Of a DNA stretch of 64,000 bases, positions 1-11,942 are shown piece by piece; position 1 is the stretch's first letter, and every line of letters starts with the position of its first letter. Source of the stretch: Chaetoderma sp. LZ-2023a. Its lineage: Eukaryota; Mollusca; Caudofoveata; Chaetodermatida; Chaetodermatidae. The translations under genes and the position numbers were made by a program. Below the pieces are notes generated by a model, which saw only the letters and a list, made by a program, of their open reading frames with translations, was not told where the DNA came from and ran no database searches. The DNA lies in contig CM067359.1 in the NCBI GenBank assembly GCA_034401795.1, positions 147,566,233 through 147,630,232 of the forward strand. Reading direction: 5' to 3'.

Positions 1-1577
1 CCTCAGAATGCTGGTGACCCTCAGAATGCTGATGACCCTCAGAATGGGCACCCCTCAGAATGCCGGTGCCCCTCAGAATGCTGGTGCCCCTTAGAATGTT
101 GGTGACCCTCAGAATGGTGGTGCCCCTCAGAATTCTGGTGCCCCTCAGAATGCTGGTGACCCTCAGAATGCTAGTGCCCCTTAGAATGCTGGTGCCCCTC
201 AGAATGATGGTGTCCCTCAGAATGCTGGCGCCCCTCAGAATGATGGTAGCACTCAGAATGCTGGCGACCCTCAGAATGCCGGTGCCCCTCAGAATGCTGG
301 TACCCCTCAGAATGTTGGTGACCCTCAGAATGCTGGTGACCCTCAGAATGGGCGCCCCTCAGAATGTTGGTACCCCTCAGAATGCTGGTGCCCCTCAGAA
401 TGCTGGTGTCCCTCAGAATGCTCGTGGCCCTCAGAATGCTGGTGCCCCTCAGAATGCTGGTGCCCGTCAGAATGCTGGCGCCCATCAGAATGCTGGTGCT
501 CCTCAGAATGTTGATGCCCCTAAGAATGCTGCAGCTCCTCAGAATGCTAGCACCCCTCGGAATGCTGGTGGCCCTCAGAATGCTAGTGCGCCTCAGAATG
601 CTGGTTCCCCTCAGAATACCGGTGCCCCTCAGAATGCTGGCGCCCCTCAGAATGCTGGTGCCCCTCAGAATGCCGATGTCCCTCAGAATGCTGGCGCCCC
701 TCAGAATGCTGGTGCCCCTCAGAATGCTGGCGCCCCTCAGAATGCTGGTGGCCCTTAGAGTGCTGGTGCCCCTCAGAATGCGGGTGCCCCTCAGAATGCC
801 GGTGCCCCTCAGAATGCTGGCGCTCCTCAGAATGTTGGTGACCCTCAGAATGCTGGCGCCCCTCAGAATGCTGATGCCCCTCAGAATGCTGGTGCCCCTC
901 AGAATGCTGGTGCCCCTCAGAATGAGCTCCTCTCAGAATGCTGGTGCCCCTCAGAATGCTGGTGTCCCTCAGAATGCCGGCGCCCCTCAGAATGATGGTA
1001 CCCCTCAGAATGCTGGTGGCCCTCAGAATGCTGGTGCCCCTCAGAATGCTGGTGTCCCTCAGAATGCTGGTGCCCCTCAGAATGCTGGTGCCCCTCATAA
1101 TGCTGGTGCCCCTCAGAATGCTGGCGCCCCTCAGAATGCTGGTGCCCCTCAGAATGCTGGTGCCCCTCAGAATGGGCGCCCCTCAGAATGCTGTAGCTCC
1201 TTAGAATGCTGGCGCCCCTCGGACTGCTGCTGGCCTTCAGAATGCTGGTGCCCCTCAGAATGCTGATTCCCCTCAGAATACCGGTGCCCCTCAGAATACT
1301 GGTGCCCCTCAGAATGCTGGCGCCCTCAGAATGCTAGTGCCCCTCAGAATACTGGTGCCCCTCAGAATGCTGGTGCCCCACAGAATGCTGGCGCCCCTCA
1401 GTATGCTGGCGCCCCTCGGAATGCTGATGGCCCTCAGAATGCTGATTCCCCTCAGAATACTGGTGCCCCTCAGAATACTGGTGCCCCTCAGAATGCTGGC
1501 GCCCTCAGAATGCTAGTGCCCCTCATATTGCTGGTGACCCTCAGAATGCTGGTGCCCCTCAGAATGCTGGCGCCCCG
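1..1577. repeat. 18-bp minisatellite, about 87 copies, running off the left edge
   Basis: The unit is ggtgcccctcagaatgct with point variants such as gac for gcc. Because 18 is a multiple of three, several frames stay open on both strands, giving hexapeptide repeats such as GAPQNA, PLRMLV and SEGHQH. These are not treated as genes: both strands are equally open, there is no flanking non-repeat coding sequence, and the array ends abruptly at about 1577. Between 1261 and 1530 the array has a higher-order duplication of about 179 bp. Confidence 0.95.
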
Positions 1578-2056
1578 CATACAGGTGAACTAACAAAATT
1601 GTCAAGAGTAAACGAAAAAAAAATGGCCAGTCATTTTAGATTGTACTACTCAGATAGGCTATATGTATAGGCAAGCTAATAATGAAAACTGCCCAATTTT
1701 GGCTGAAAGTTTCAAAGTTATTCGATGAAAAAACACTTTTTCTGCCACAACCTTTTTGAAAGAAACATATGTCTTCAGCACTTCAGTAAAAACGGACAAG
1801 AGTGGGGGCAATTGTTTATTGGAAATTTAAATATCTATCGGATTGTAGTTTAAAGGAATGCCGGTTTGTATGTTTGATCAATGGGAAATTGTTTGTTTGG
1901 AGTGCAGTTGGTCTGGATGCAATATTGCACTGCGTCACTTATCTACTGTACTTTGTTTATTTATCTCTTGCTAAAGCACTCTGTAGTTTAGTTCAATTTA
2001 TTTACTCCCAGGTTACATTGGCACTTGAGCGATGGAAACGTACCCTCGGAATAATT
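1578..2056. other. Unassigned A/T-rich stretch
   Basis: No recognisable gene. A 107-codon open frame at 1802-2125 (plus) has no family resemblance that I can see, and its end runs into the dispersed repeat that starts at 2057, so it is not called. Confidence 0.5.
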
Positions 2057-2461
2057 CACCTTTCCAGTGTATCCATCCATCACCTGACCTCGTATGACGT
2101 CATAATCAGCTCAACGCGTGAATGATGACGTCACAATCATTGCGTCACAAAGGATTCCATATAGACCGTCATCAAATCTCAAATTGTCCGACACGTTGTA
2201 TAAATTGCATGTCTTTGTAATTCTTTGCTATTTAATAAACATGCTGTTGAATATTTTGAAACTAATTTGACTGGGCGCCGTTGCTGCCTTAACAGCAACA
2301 GCACCAAGTCAAATTAGTTTCAAAATATTCAACATCTTACCTGTGTAGTTTTTTTGGAAATTGATAGTCAGGGTGTTCAGAGATCGATCGATTCCAACAC
2401 GAGTGCGGTGTGGGTGGAGCGTAGCTATAGATGGGCGGGGCATAGCTAAAACCGGTCCATT
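2057..2461 (+). mobile_element. CRE-hairpin repeat, complete copy (reference description)
   Basis: This entry describes the window's main repeat family. In plus orientation it starts with cacctttccag. An array of TGACGTCA-like palindromes follows, then tttaataaacatgctg, then a ~90-bp hairpin (here 2244-2334, arms ttgaatattttgaaactaa and its complement around gttgctgcc). After that come a short gatcgatcg segment and repeated GC boxes (tagctatgccccgccca on the other strand), and it ends ctggaaaggtcc. The ends are therefore short inverted repeats, acctttcca. There is no coding capacity, so it behaves like a MITE or fold-back element of about 400 bp. Its mobiliser is unknown. Confidence 0.85.
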
Positions 2462-3770
2462 ATCATGATAAATGTTGACTTCATTTTGCATTTACCTGGA
2501 AATAATACAAGAACTGCTGATAGCCTTACCCTTAAAAGAACAATTAACCATTTGTTTGTTGTTTCATTTTGCTTTTTACTCTCTTTCTGAGACAAACCTT
2601 TGCATAAATTAGCGGCCGGTGGTCTATGGAATGAGACAGCAGACATGATTTGTGTAATGAAATATGCATTTTCTTGAAACGTTATTGGGCAAAACCAGCA
2701 TTCTGGGGCGCAGCACACCTGGATTTTGGGAACATCAAGGGAAATATTTACAGAAACAGAGACATTTTCATTTTAACTTGAAGAGAGTTTCAAGATATCG
2801 AGCCATGCCCAATTCTGGGATGATTTATTAGGTTTCCTCAACAGTATTAGCCAAATAATCGACCTACATTCTGAGGGGAGTAACCAAAAATCCCGTTATA
2901 TTCATGCTAACCCCTATGGAATCAAGGTCTCTTTCTCATTGCCTAATCCATTTAAAATATTTCGTGTACTATGTAAGTTAATAGATAGCCGATATAACGC
3001 TACCTGACAAATTTTAATTGAATATGTTACGTTCACATAGGGAAGCAATGTCGATATATCGGAAGATAAACAGCCGATTTTGTGTGTTTCTGAAATAAGT
3101 GACGTATTTATTCCTGGACAAGAGTCAGTCCAATGAGAACGCTAGCCGATATACATGCGTGACATTTAAATAGCGGCTGTATGAGAACAAGGCTCCACGG
3201 ACGGACACAGTCACCATACGGGCTACCTAACCAATCAAAATCAAACAAGTGCGCGCTGGTGCCTGCTCGGATGATGGCCAGAAGAGCAAATGGGTCCCAG
3301 GACCCGAAAGACCCCACAACCCAACCTCCCCACTCCCCCCAAAAGGGCCGGTGAGGTCTCTGACCTAAAGCCCCCCACCCCCCCCCCCCCCCCCCCCCCC
3401 CGGGTACATCAGGTCATAAGACCGTACGCACCTACTCCCCCTCCCCCCACCCAGCACCTACCCCATCCCTTCCCCACCCCAGTTAGGTCCAGGTTAGGCC
3501 ATCGCCATCACCTACGCCCAAGCACGAGGAGCAACAGAAAAGCCCTGGACAAGAACAGCAACATGAGACAAAATCGAGAGACAACGATCAACACACACAC
3601 ACACAGAGAGACACAAGCTAATGCACAAACCGACGTCACAAGAATTCACAAGAATTCAACAGAAACCATAAAGGCCAGGCGTGAGTCTAGACCCTAGCAT
3701 TGGGAACTAGCATATAAACGCCTTAAATATTACAACACACACACAACAACACACAACAAGGCTCCACGTA
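2462..3770. other. Unassigned stretch with a poly-C run
   Basis: No gene seen. It contains an almost uninterrupted C run of about 30 bases (3371-3401) and a short CA tract near 3590-3606. A proline-rich open frame over 3290-3697 comes from these tracts and is not called. Confidence 0.5.
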
Positions 3771-3774
3771 ATCG

Positions 3775-3985
3775 TTTTTGTGCGCTTTTCTGCTAGCAGA
3801 AAAGTCGATCTAGTGCGTTTAGATAGAACCATTTCCACTTGAGCGTTTCAGCGCGCTGAAACTCTAGAGCCGAAAAACCTGTCGCTCAGTGAGCGACTTT
3901 TCTGCCCGCTTTTCTGCGAGCAGCAAAGTCGGTCTAGTGTATTTAGATAGAACCATTTCCATGGGAGTATCTCCGTGCAGTGGGT
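3775..3985. repeat. Imperfect tandem duplication with internal palindromes
   Basis: A ~130-bp unit starts with gcgcttttctgc at about 3780 and again at about 3908. Both units continue through tttagatagaaccatttcca. Small inverted repeats occur inside, such as cttttctgctagcagaaaag. The same flavour of sequence recurs near 4390-4460, so this could be the left part of a larger non-autonomous element ending at the gggcctta near 4462. Confidence 0.55.
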
Positions 3986-4460
3986 ACAAACAAGCGCGTG
4001 TAGTGCATGTTGGTCTTGTGCGCATGCGTGTTGCCTTATAAGCAGGTTATTTTGTGATATTGACCGTACCAAATATAATAATAATGCCATGCGACAGCCA
4101 TTTTATTTTGTATTATTTGCGCAAGAGACAAAGAACTCGCATTCGTATGATGCAGTTAATGCAGTTGATAAACCTTAAAAGATAGCACAGATTTTGGGCG
4201 CAGATATTATTTTACCAGATCAATTAACTGCTCCTGTTTTCAAAAGCTCCGCTTCAGGACCTGGCCTTTGCACTTTTGCGACATGACACATGTAGTGTGT
4301 AGGAAAGCTATGCAGCACTAGCAGCCTGAAATTCGCTTGCCTACGTTAGGAAAACAGCCGGCTTCACTGGTAAACTCGCCCGCATTGAAATAGACAAACA
4401 CCGCGAGCAAAAAAGCGTGCGAGAAGATGCGAGCGGAAAAGCTCACATGGAAAGCGGGCC

Positions 4461-4556
4461 TTAGACCGTGTTCTCGCTAGATACTTAATTCGGAATAACG
4501 CCATACTTCTGTATGTCGTTATTCGCGATTAACTCTCCACTGAGAACACGGCCTAG
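4461..4556. mobile_element. Short hairpin MITE of about 90 bp
   Basis: Two arms of about 43 bp face each other: gaccgtgttctcgc...ggaataacgccatac on the left and gtatgtcgttattcgcg...gagaacacggcc on the right, with only a few bases between. A TTA lies at the left border and TA at the right, which suggests a TTA/TA target. A diverged half of the same hairpin is seen at about 29831-29860. Confidence 0.7.
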
Positions 4557-4852
4557 GTTAATCATAGGCCAAAAATGTATTACTAACATCTATCTGGTGA
4601 GCTCAATGCCATTTAAAAAAAGCATCAGCAGTCTGAGTGGCACCCGTATACAATATAAACAATTTCATTTCCCTGCATTTTGGCGTGAATATGCACCTTT
4701 AATTAGCGAGTGATTTATTACCTGTATTATTCCTATTTTCAGGTGTGGAAGACTCGCAAGCAGATTGAGTAATGTAACGAACAAGTTTGTACATAACAAA
4801 GGAGGGTTTGACTTTGTGAACCCTCTCACAACAGACTACTTACTAGGTATGT

Positions 4853-6375
4853 ATGATGTATGATTACCGTATTCTGCGGCTGTAGCAGTAGAAATATCCT
4901 ACAGCTGCAATCAGTCCTTCTTCGGCTTTGCCCACTGTGTCTTGTCCACAGCCAAAATCCTTAGCTTTCTCAGGTCCGTTCTTGACTTGAGTGTACCTAA
5001 TCCTGCTTTCTTGAGGTCACCTCGTAGCATGCTTAGCAGATTTATGCAACGACGTCCTGTCCTGGCTCTGTATTTGCTGGCTCCGAGTAGGGCGAATTCC
5101 AAGGCTCTCTGCGCTGGTGTGTCTTCTGGCATGCTTAGCACATGGCCAAACATGGGCCATCTTTGCTGGGCGACCTTTTCAGACAGCGGCGGCGTATTAC
5201 ACACCTTGTATAGTGCATCGTTGGAAATTATGCTCTCTGGCCATCGGTGTCTAGTGATGGTGCATAGGTGTCTGCGGTGGCAGGCGTCAAGTTTGTCTAA
5301 AGCTGCCTTTGGAGCTGTCCAGCTGTTACAGATATGCATCATCAAGGATACGCAGGTTGCATTGTATAAACGTAGTCTTTTTACCAAGGGTATCTTTGAT
5401 CTACGAATCCATAGCTTCCAGAAGGACAGGAAAGCTATGTTCCCCATGTTGCAATGTGCAGCAATATCAGCAGTACTGCAAAGCAGTGAGCCCAGGATTT
5501 TACTTTTCCTCCATGGGTCGCAGCCACGGAGTGGATCGTCATTTTCTTTAGTTTCATGCTTTGTAGATAGGTATATGTGGGTGAACTCTGTTTTGGATTC
5601 ATTCATAAAGAGATTCTCAACTTTGAGTTTGCTTGCAGCTATTGGGAGAAGTTCGTCAAGGGGTTTCTTTTCCTCATCTATGAAGTCCACATCGTCGGCA
5701 TATTCCATCTCCAGCGGCATGCCCAGTATTGACACCGGGGTGGGTGTGGGTGTGGTTGAGGGTGGCCTTGTGGAGTTTTCCCGCACGAATTTCAATGCAG
5801 CAGCCAGGTAACAGGTGAAGACCACAGGGGATAGACCATCTCCCTGTTGGGAGCCGATTGATGTCTCAAACTCTACAGACTTCACTGACTCGACTCATGC
5901 TCTCAGCTTGGTGTCTGCAAGCAGTAGTCTCACTAGTCGTAGCTCATCTTCATTGCAACTGGCCTGGCCTAGTACATCTAGGATCTTTGGGCGTTTAATT
6001 GTGTCGAAGGCTCGTGACATGTCAATTCCCATTTTGTGAAAATCCCAGTGTTTGGACATTACTACCGACACAAGCATGCGTTGAGCCCATACAATGTCTG
6101 CACAGCTGCGTCCACGTTTGACGCCACCTTGACATGATTCGGTGAAGTCGTCGATCTTGTCTCGGATGTGGCATAGAGCAACATTGGATAGGATTTTCAG
6201 TATGCTGTTAAAGAGCACAATGGGCCTCAGATTGGCTGGGGGGGGGTTGTGCCAGGTGGCTTCTTGGGCTTGGGTAGTGCAATAAGGATGCCTTGGCCTA
6301 CAGCGTCGATGGGAAGGTGGTGCATAAAAGCTGAATTGATTATGTGCGTGATCGGTTTTGAGATAATGTCACTTA
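4853..6375 (-). mobile_element. LINE reverse-transcriptase relic, 5'-truncated (copy 1)
   Basis: The minus strand encodes much of a non-LTR retrotransposon RT. Starting from about 6370, an opening RT segment leads to a motif reading ALPKPKKPPG. The palm follows (GIDMSRAFD, GSQQGDGLSP, and the catalytic MEYADDVDF near 5690), then a thumb/C-terminal part down to a stop at 4911. Breaks visible: a frameshift at the poly-G run near 6239-6246 and one in-frame TGA at about 5893-5895. No endonuclease domain is left. The 3' end is the sequence ending near 4853 that includes gattaccgtattctgcggc. I do not assign a LINE clade. The next entry is an inverted partial copy. Confidence 0.85.
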
Positions 6376-7098
6376 CATGAATGAATCCAAAACAGAGTTC
6401 GCCCACGTATACCTCTCTACAAAACATGGAACTAAAGAAAATGACCATCCACTTCGTGGCGGCGAACCATGAAAGAAAAGTAAAATCTTGGGCTCACTGC
6501 TTTGCAGTACTGCTGACATTTCTGCACGCTGCGCCATGCGGAACATAGCTTTCTACTCCTTCTGGAAACTATGGATTCACAGATCAAAGATCTCCTTAAA
6601 AAGACAACGCATATACACCGCAATCGGCATATCATTCATGCTATATAACTGTAACAAATGGGCAGCTCCTAAGGCAGCTCCAGATAAACTTGATACCTGC
6701 CACCGCAAACATCTACGCACCGCCACATGACACCGATTGCCAGACAGCATAATTTCCAACGATGCGTAAGACATCGCCGTTGTCCCTAAGGCCCACCCAG
6801 CAAAGATGGCCCATGTTTGGCAATGCATGTGTTACGGATGCCAGAAGACACACCAGCAATTCTCCCACCTGGGAGCCAGCAAATATAGAGCCAACAGAGG
6901 AGCCCATTAAATAAATCTGGTAAGCGTGTTTGCACGGTGACCTCAAGAAAACAGGACTCGTTACACTAAGACCAAGAATGGACCTGAGGAAGCAACACAT
7001 TTTGTCTGAGGACAAGACACAGTGGTCAAAAGGACTGATTGCATCTGTAGGATGTTTCTACTACTACAGCCGCAGAATACAGTAATCATGCATCACAC
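6376..7098 (+). mobile_element. LINE relic, inverted partial copy (copy 2)
   Basis: This is a diverged second copy of the 3' half of the element at 4853-6375, in the opposite orientation. It begins atgaatgaatccaaaacaga (the counterpart is the complement of 5586-5606) and ends gccgcagaatacagtaatca. The 5' ends of the two copies meet at about 6375 and the 3' ends point outwards. Frames are broken throughout, so only fragments of the RT C-terminal region can be read. Confidence 0.85.
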
Positions 7099-8699
7099 AT
7101 TTCGTTTCATTACATTAAGGTACACTACATTAGCGGTTAAAAGCATTTAATTTTTAAGAAATTATGTTTTCAAGCGTTCTGGTGTGAATGTGGGGCTTTA
7201 ATTCGGCATACCATTACAAACCATTATCACTGACCTACACATACAGCTGTCATAATGAGTCAGCTCAAGGGCAAATACTATGATGTTTAATTTGGTGATT
7301 TCATAGACGTATCATCTTTCCTCAATTGGCTTATAGCTTATCAGGCATAACAGAGATGACACATTTCTTATTATGAACGGAATATCATTTTGGCTATTTT
7401 GAAACTAAACTGACTGGGCGATATGGCAGCAACAAATTCCAGTTGAATTAATTTTAGAATATTTAACATATTTCCTATGTAGTTTCATTGTACTTGAGAT
7501 GCTGCAATTTCAGGTGTTAAAGGCACAATAGAGTCGCCATATTGTGGAAATGATCTATATAGGTGATTATTAAATGCAATTGTTTGACGCATTTTCAGGG
7601 AAAATTAATAACAAAACACCGGAAGACGAGAAACCAGCCACGACATTGCTATATGCCAATGGGCCCAGTTACAACAGCTCCGATCCATGGCCAAATATTA
7701 CTTATGGGGATACACATATGTATATCAATCCTTTTTTATTGGTAGAACCGCTGATGAAAGGGTTACTTCTGAAGCAAACTAGATCGTCACATTCTGTAAA
7801 CAGTATTTTATGAATGGGAGCAGGTGGGGTGGGCAATATTATAAACAGTGTCGATCTACGAGAGAACACGGACATGCGGCTATTATCGCATCATGTCGCC
7901 ATTATTCTGCGCGGTCTCTACGCGATATCGTTCAGGCTACAGGGGCCGTAATCACGAAGAGTGCTTAACTTCCGCACCTATTTAGAAGATCTCACTACTT
8001 CATAATCATGAAGAGACAACTAAATATTCATCTAATATAGGTGAATAGAGACTTCGACGTTTTCTAGATTTACGCTAGATTTACACATTTTTTTCGACCT
8101 TAAGTTCCTCTTCGTCAATACGACCCCATATGCCTGGGCATATCCCCTATGCGTAATGAACACGGCTTTGCATTCAATAGGGAAAATGTTTCAAAACGTT
8201 TTGCTAAATCTGCAAACTATTGAAATTAACAAACCGAGAAAAGCGAATTTTGCACGTGCGGAGCGCTACGGAACGTTTCCCCTATTGATTGAAATGCTGG
8301 TGCGGCAGTCTAATTACGGTCTATCCGCCACATACGCACCATATGGGACTTGTGAGTCTCTGTCAGCTTACATTTCAGAATTGGTTATCCATATGAGAGC
8401 TATACCTTGATACATTGTTCCAAACATCGATTGAAATCAAAGTGGCATGCTCTTACAAGACAATGTCACTGACTTTGGAACACAACTCTGATCTGTCAAA
8501 GTTCCTGATATTATTCTCGCTTTCAGGAGTAGTCTATGTTTATTGAAGTAAACACATATTTGCCAGGTCGAGATGAAAGGTTCATCAATTGAGTTTGTTG
8601 CCAGGGTTATGCGTGAATTCCGGCTGAAATTGATACACGTGTCAGCTTATGATTGTTACAGCAAGTGTTGTGTGCACACACTAGCTATCAAACCTTATG
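7099..8699. other. Unassigned stretch with one degenerate hairpin
   Basis: No gene supported. 7120-7200 resembles the third palindromic family described at 8930. 7376-7470 is a degenerate copy of the hairpin core (tattttgaaactaaactgac ... ttaattttagaatattta). Open frames at 7563-7813 and 8156-8410 are short and unrecognised. Confidence 0.5.
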
Positions 8700-8925
8700 C
8701 TACCTTAGATCAGATGAATTGCCCATCTGAATGCCTGAATCCGAACTGTCAGTCAAGTATATGACGTCATAATCCACTACGCCACATGTAGGCTTCCGTC
8801 ACAATCAAAATGCTCAATGAAAAACATAATTAGATCAGGCACGAGCATTGCATAATCTGTCAGTTGTACGAATTGTATGTATTTTGAAATTAATTTGACT
8901 GGGCGCTTGTTACTGTCATAACAGA
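8700..8925 (+). mobile_element. CRE-hairpin repeat, partial
   Basis: The left half is present: a tgacgtcataatc box, then tgtacgaattgtatgt, then the first hairpin arm ending gactgggcgcttgttactgtc. The second arm and the GC boxes are missing. Confidence 0.65.
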
Positions 8926-8929
8926 TGCT

Positions 8930-9550
8930 TGAAAATAAATTTGTTGAAATTGTAGGCTTTTAGAGCCTTAATTTGTGTAGCTCAATGTAAATAAACGAAA
9001 TAAATCTTAACATATGGTGATTTCATTATGTATAAATTACTGTATATTTTTTATGTTATGAAATTGAATTAGAGACACGAACACCTAATTCAACTTCACA
9101 ACTGAACATATTTTAAGAGTTTTTTCTCTTCATTACATTCAGTTACACAATTTAAGCCGCTAAAAGTATACAATTTTAACAATCTTTTTTCCCCGACCAT
9201 TCTGGTGTGAATATGTACCATTAAATTTCAGAATACTTGAAATTGGTAAAATTATATACTTTTAAAGGCTTAAATTGTGCGCCTAGATGTAGTGAAACGA
9301 ATTAAATCTTAGCATATGATGATACCACTGCGCATAAATTAATATAAATTTTTAAGTTGTGAAATTGAATTAGAGACACGCGTCCCTAATTCAACTTCGA
9401 AATTAAAATAATTATAATGATTTGTATGGAATGAAAGCATCGTTATATCGTCTCACTACGTCTAGGCACAAAATCTAAGCATTGAAAAGTATATAATTGT
9501 ATCAATTTTATTTTCATGTGCTTTGCTGTGAATATGTACCTTTAAGCTCT
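8930..9550. repeat. Third palindromic family, two tandem copies of about 300 bp
   Basis: Each copy has cttttagagccttaattt or a close variant, then cgaaataaatctta, a central inverted repeat (gaaattgaattagagacacg ... cctaattcaacttcacaac), and ends ggtgtgaatatgtacc. Copy one is about 8930-9235 and copy two about 9236-9545. Partial relatives occur at 7120-7200, 20185-20285 and 57000-57190. No coding potential. Confidence 0.75.
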
Positions 9551-9607
9551 TGAGTAATTTGAAGCTAATTTGACAGGAACCTGTTGCTGCCATAGCAGAA
9601 ACAGCGC

Positions 9608-9850
9608 TCAGCAAATGCACCTTTCCAGTTTAATCATCCATCATATGATGTCATAATCTACTACGTGACGTGTAGGATGACATCATGATCAATGACGTCA
9701 TGAATGATGTAGATAAGTAGGCCACGAACGCATAATTGGTGACGGACTAAGCGTCGTTGTACGAATTGTATGTCTTTATTATTTAATAATGATGCTGTTG
9801 AATATTTTGAAACTGATTTGACTGGGCGCTGTTGCTATCGTAGGAACGGT
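9608..9850 (+). mobile_element. CRE-hairpin repeat, left half only
   Basis: Starts cacctttccagtttaatc, has at least three TGACGTCA-like boxes, then tttaataatgatgctg and the first hairpin arm to ggcgctgttgc, where it stops near 9840. The right half is lost. Confidence 0.75.
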
Positions 9851-11195
9851 TCATTACATGACCATTGGCAAAGGTTTCTTGTCTAAACCTGACTATTGCC
9901 AATCTAATGACAGCTATACCTGAATATCTCTGTTTCATCTTTCAGCTGACCTGGACTACCAACAACAAAGTGCATATCCGCTTTCCTCAGAAACCCACGC
10001 AGGAGAGGATGTAGTCGTGTACGCTAGCGGACCAATGGCCCATTTGTAGCATGGCGTCCAAGAACAGTCTTATATTGCGCACGTGATGGCGTACGCATCG
10101 TGTGTAGGACAGAACATGAATCATTGTTTGATGGCCCCATCAGAGTCACCATTCTACCCTCCGAATGACTCCAAACGCATCAGGTCAAGCCTTTTATATA
10201 TAATGTTGACTTTGATAATGGGTGTGTGGTTCAATTTTATCTAATTCGTGGGTGAAAACTCCAGAAAGAATACTTATCATAAGCAGAATTTATTTTTCTT
10301 CAGATGGGAGCACAATAAGACATTAGCGCGTACGCGCGTGCGTGATCACGTCATTGTGTGTACGTGCGTGCGTGGGTGCATGCGTGCGATGTGAAGGCGC
10401 GGGAATGAGGAAACAAGAAAGCTGTTAAATATTTTGAAATTAATATGATTGGAATCCATTGCTGCCTTAGGAAGCAACGGCTTCCAGTTATATTAATTTC
10501 ATAATATTCAACAGAATATGTTATACATAGTAAAGAATGTACCGTTTCAGGAATTTATCGCCCAAAGTCTTAAGTAGGTCTACTACCACTAACTACAGTT
10601 AAATCAGTTCTAAAATAATGCAATTGCAAATAAAGTCATCATTACGAATCTGTTTCTTCTGCAGCCAATAATCATTTATTAGACCATACGCCAATTTCAA
10701 GACAGCCATGAAGGAAGGCTACTGGATATTTTGAAACTATGTTGATTGGAAGCTGACATAGATCCATACATTTCAATATAAATAAGGCATTCAATCGTTT
10801 CATTGATTCTTCGTGTCATTTCGTATTTCGTCACTACCATCTCATCGTTCCAGTCTGTCATTTACCCCTTCTTGTTCAGCAGCAAAATATAACAGATTTG
10901 GAAGTGTACAGTTACAGTTATGTACAGATATCAGTAAAACAATGCAGTGGCAGGTTGAATCGGAATAGACTCTCCGTGAGGTCTTACGAAGACCAGGGCC
11001 CAAAATAAAATAAAATAATGTGTTGCCCCCACGGGCACGTATGCCATTTAAATTAGGTTGCACAACTGTACGTCCAGGCGGCCCAATTTCTGTAAATTCT
11101 GTTGAAAATATGTGTTGTTGTAAACTTGTAAGACTACAGAATCCTTGTAAATACCAACTCAATCATTATGTTAAGCCTTTATCCATCATACCGAA
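9851..11195. other. Unassigned stretch with a purine-pyrimidine tract and one hairpin
   Basis: No gene supported. 10325-10395 is strongly alternating purine-pyrimidine (gcgcgtacgcgcgtgcgtga and similar), the type able to form Z-DNA. 10422-10514 is a solo hairpin core with ggaa...ttcc stems. Open frames over 10842-11265 are unrecognised. Confidence 0.5.
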
Positions 11196-11372
11196 CAAAA
11201 ACGGCTTCTGCAGTGGTCTTGAGAAATATCTATTTGCAAACGAAGAGAAGACTATTTTAAATTAATTTACAACTGAAATGATTGGCTCGATAACCGAGCC
11301 AGTCATTCCAGTGGTAAATTTAAAAAACCCAGTCTTCTCTTCGTCTGTAAATGGACATTTTCTACGAGAAAA
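11196..11372. mobile_element. Second palindromic family (P repeat), copy 1
   Basis: Reference copy for this family. The outer part is cggcttctgcagtggtc...tatttgcaaacgaagagaa. The centre is the near-perfect palindrome ggctcgataaccgagcc. The right arm returns through attccagtggtaaatt to cttctcttcgtctgtaaatg. Total stem is about 75 bp per arm. It is non-coding and probably a fold-back element. Other copies: 22240-22315, 26592-26790, 28357-28470, 29370-29535, 29585-29735, 30345-30480, and a half copy at 49690-49770. Confidence 0.8.
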
Positions 11373-11714
11373 TCGAAATTTTCTTGAAAAAATTTGAGTG
11401 TTAAAAGATTAAGGCTTAATAAAATAATTAGCTACCACGAGTACATATACAGGCCCTGAAAATAACATTATTCAGGTTGTCCCTCAGGGCAACCAGTGTG
11501 TTAAAATTTGGTTGCCTTGCAGTAAAAAGTGATTACCCGGATCGCGGGAACGTGTAATTTTCGTGGCTTGAAAACAATCTGCTTTCGCACATCTGTCAAG
11601 CCAGATAAGCAAGAAGGATATCTCAGATATAATAAGATCATGTATTCTGGAATACTTGGATCATCGTTGCGAGCTGGTGCCGAGTTAGGATCGGACTCGG
11701 AGAAAATTGCTATT

Positions 11715-11900
11715 AAGGGTCTCATATCCCCTTAAATATAGACACTTTTGCAAGAGATATGCGACAACTGGTGATTTCTGTTCAATTTACCCAGACTGCA
11801 ATATTACTCGGCGTGCAATGCTGTCCAGCATGCAATGCCGCGCCTCCATAATCGTTGTAACTATTGGACGCCATATTCGTTTAGTCTATTGTCTGCTATT
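11715..11900 (+). repeat. Dispersed repeat with an inverted partner at 24345-24530
   Basis: Shared blocks are ctcatatccccttaaatata, gcctccataatc, and tattggacgccatattcgtt followed by tagtctatt. The partner is on the other strand 12.5 kb to the right. It lies directly upstream of the LINE at 11943 and may be the target into which that LINE inserted. Confidence 0.75.
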
Positions 11901-11942
11901 ATACATTTCCAGCTAACACCTACCCTAGATCTCGCAATGCAA

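Noticed and set aside
60-1516. Long open frames (up to 300 codons) on both strands in the first 1.5 kb
   Set aside because: All arise from an 18-bp repeat, which keeps several frames open; no flanking unique coding sequence, and a one-base deletion variant breaks the frame.
1802-2125. 107-codon frame, hydrophobic middle
   Set aside because: No recognisable family, and its last third lies in the dispersed CRE-hairpin repeat.
4942-5811. 289-codon plus-strand frame
   Set aside because: Antisense shadow of the LINE RT encoded on the minus strand with YADD and other motifs.
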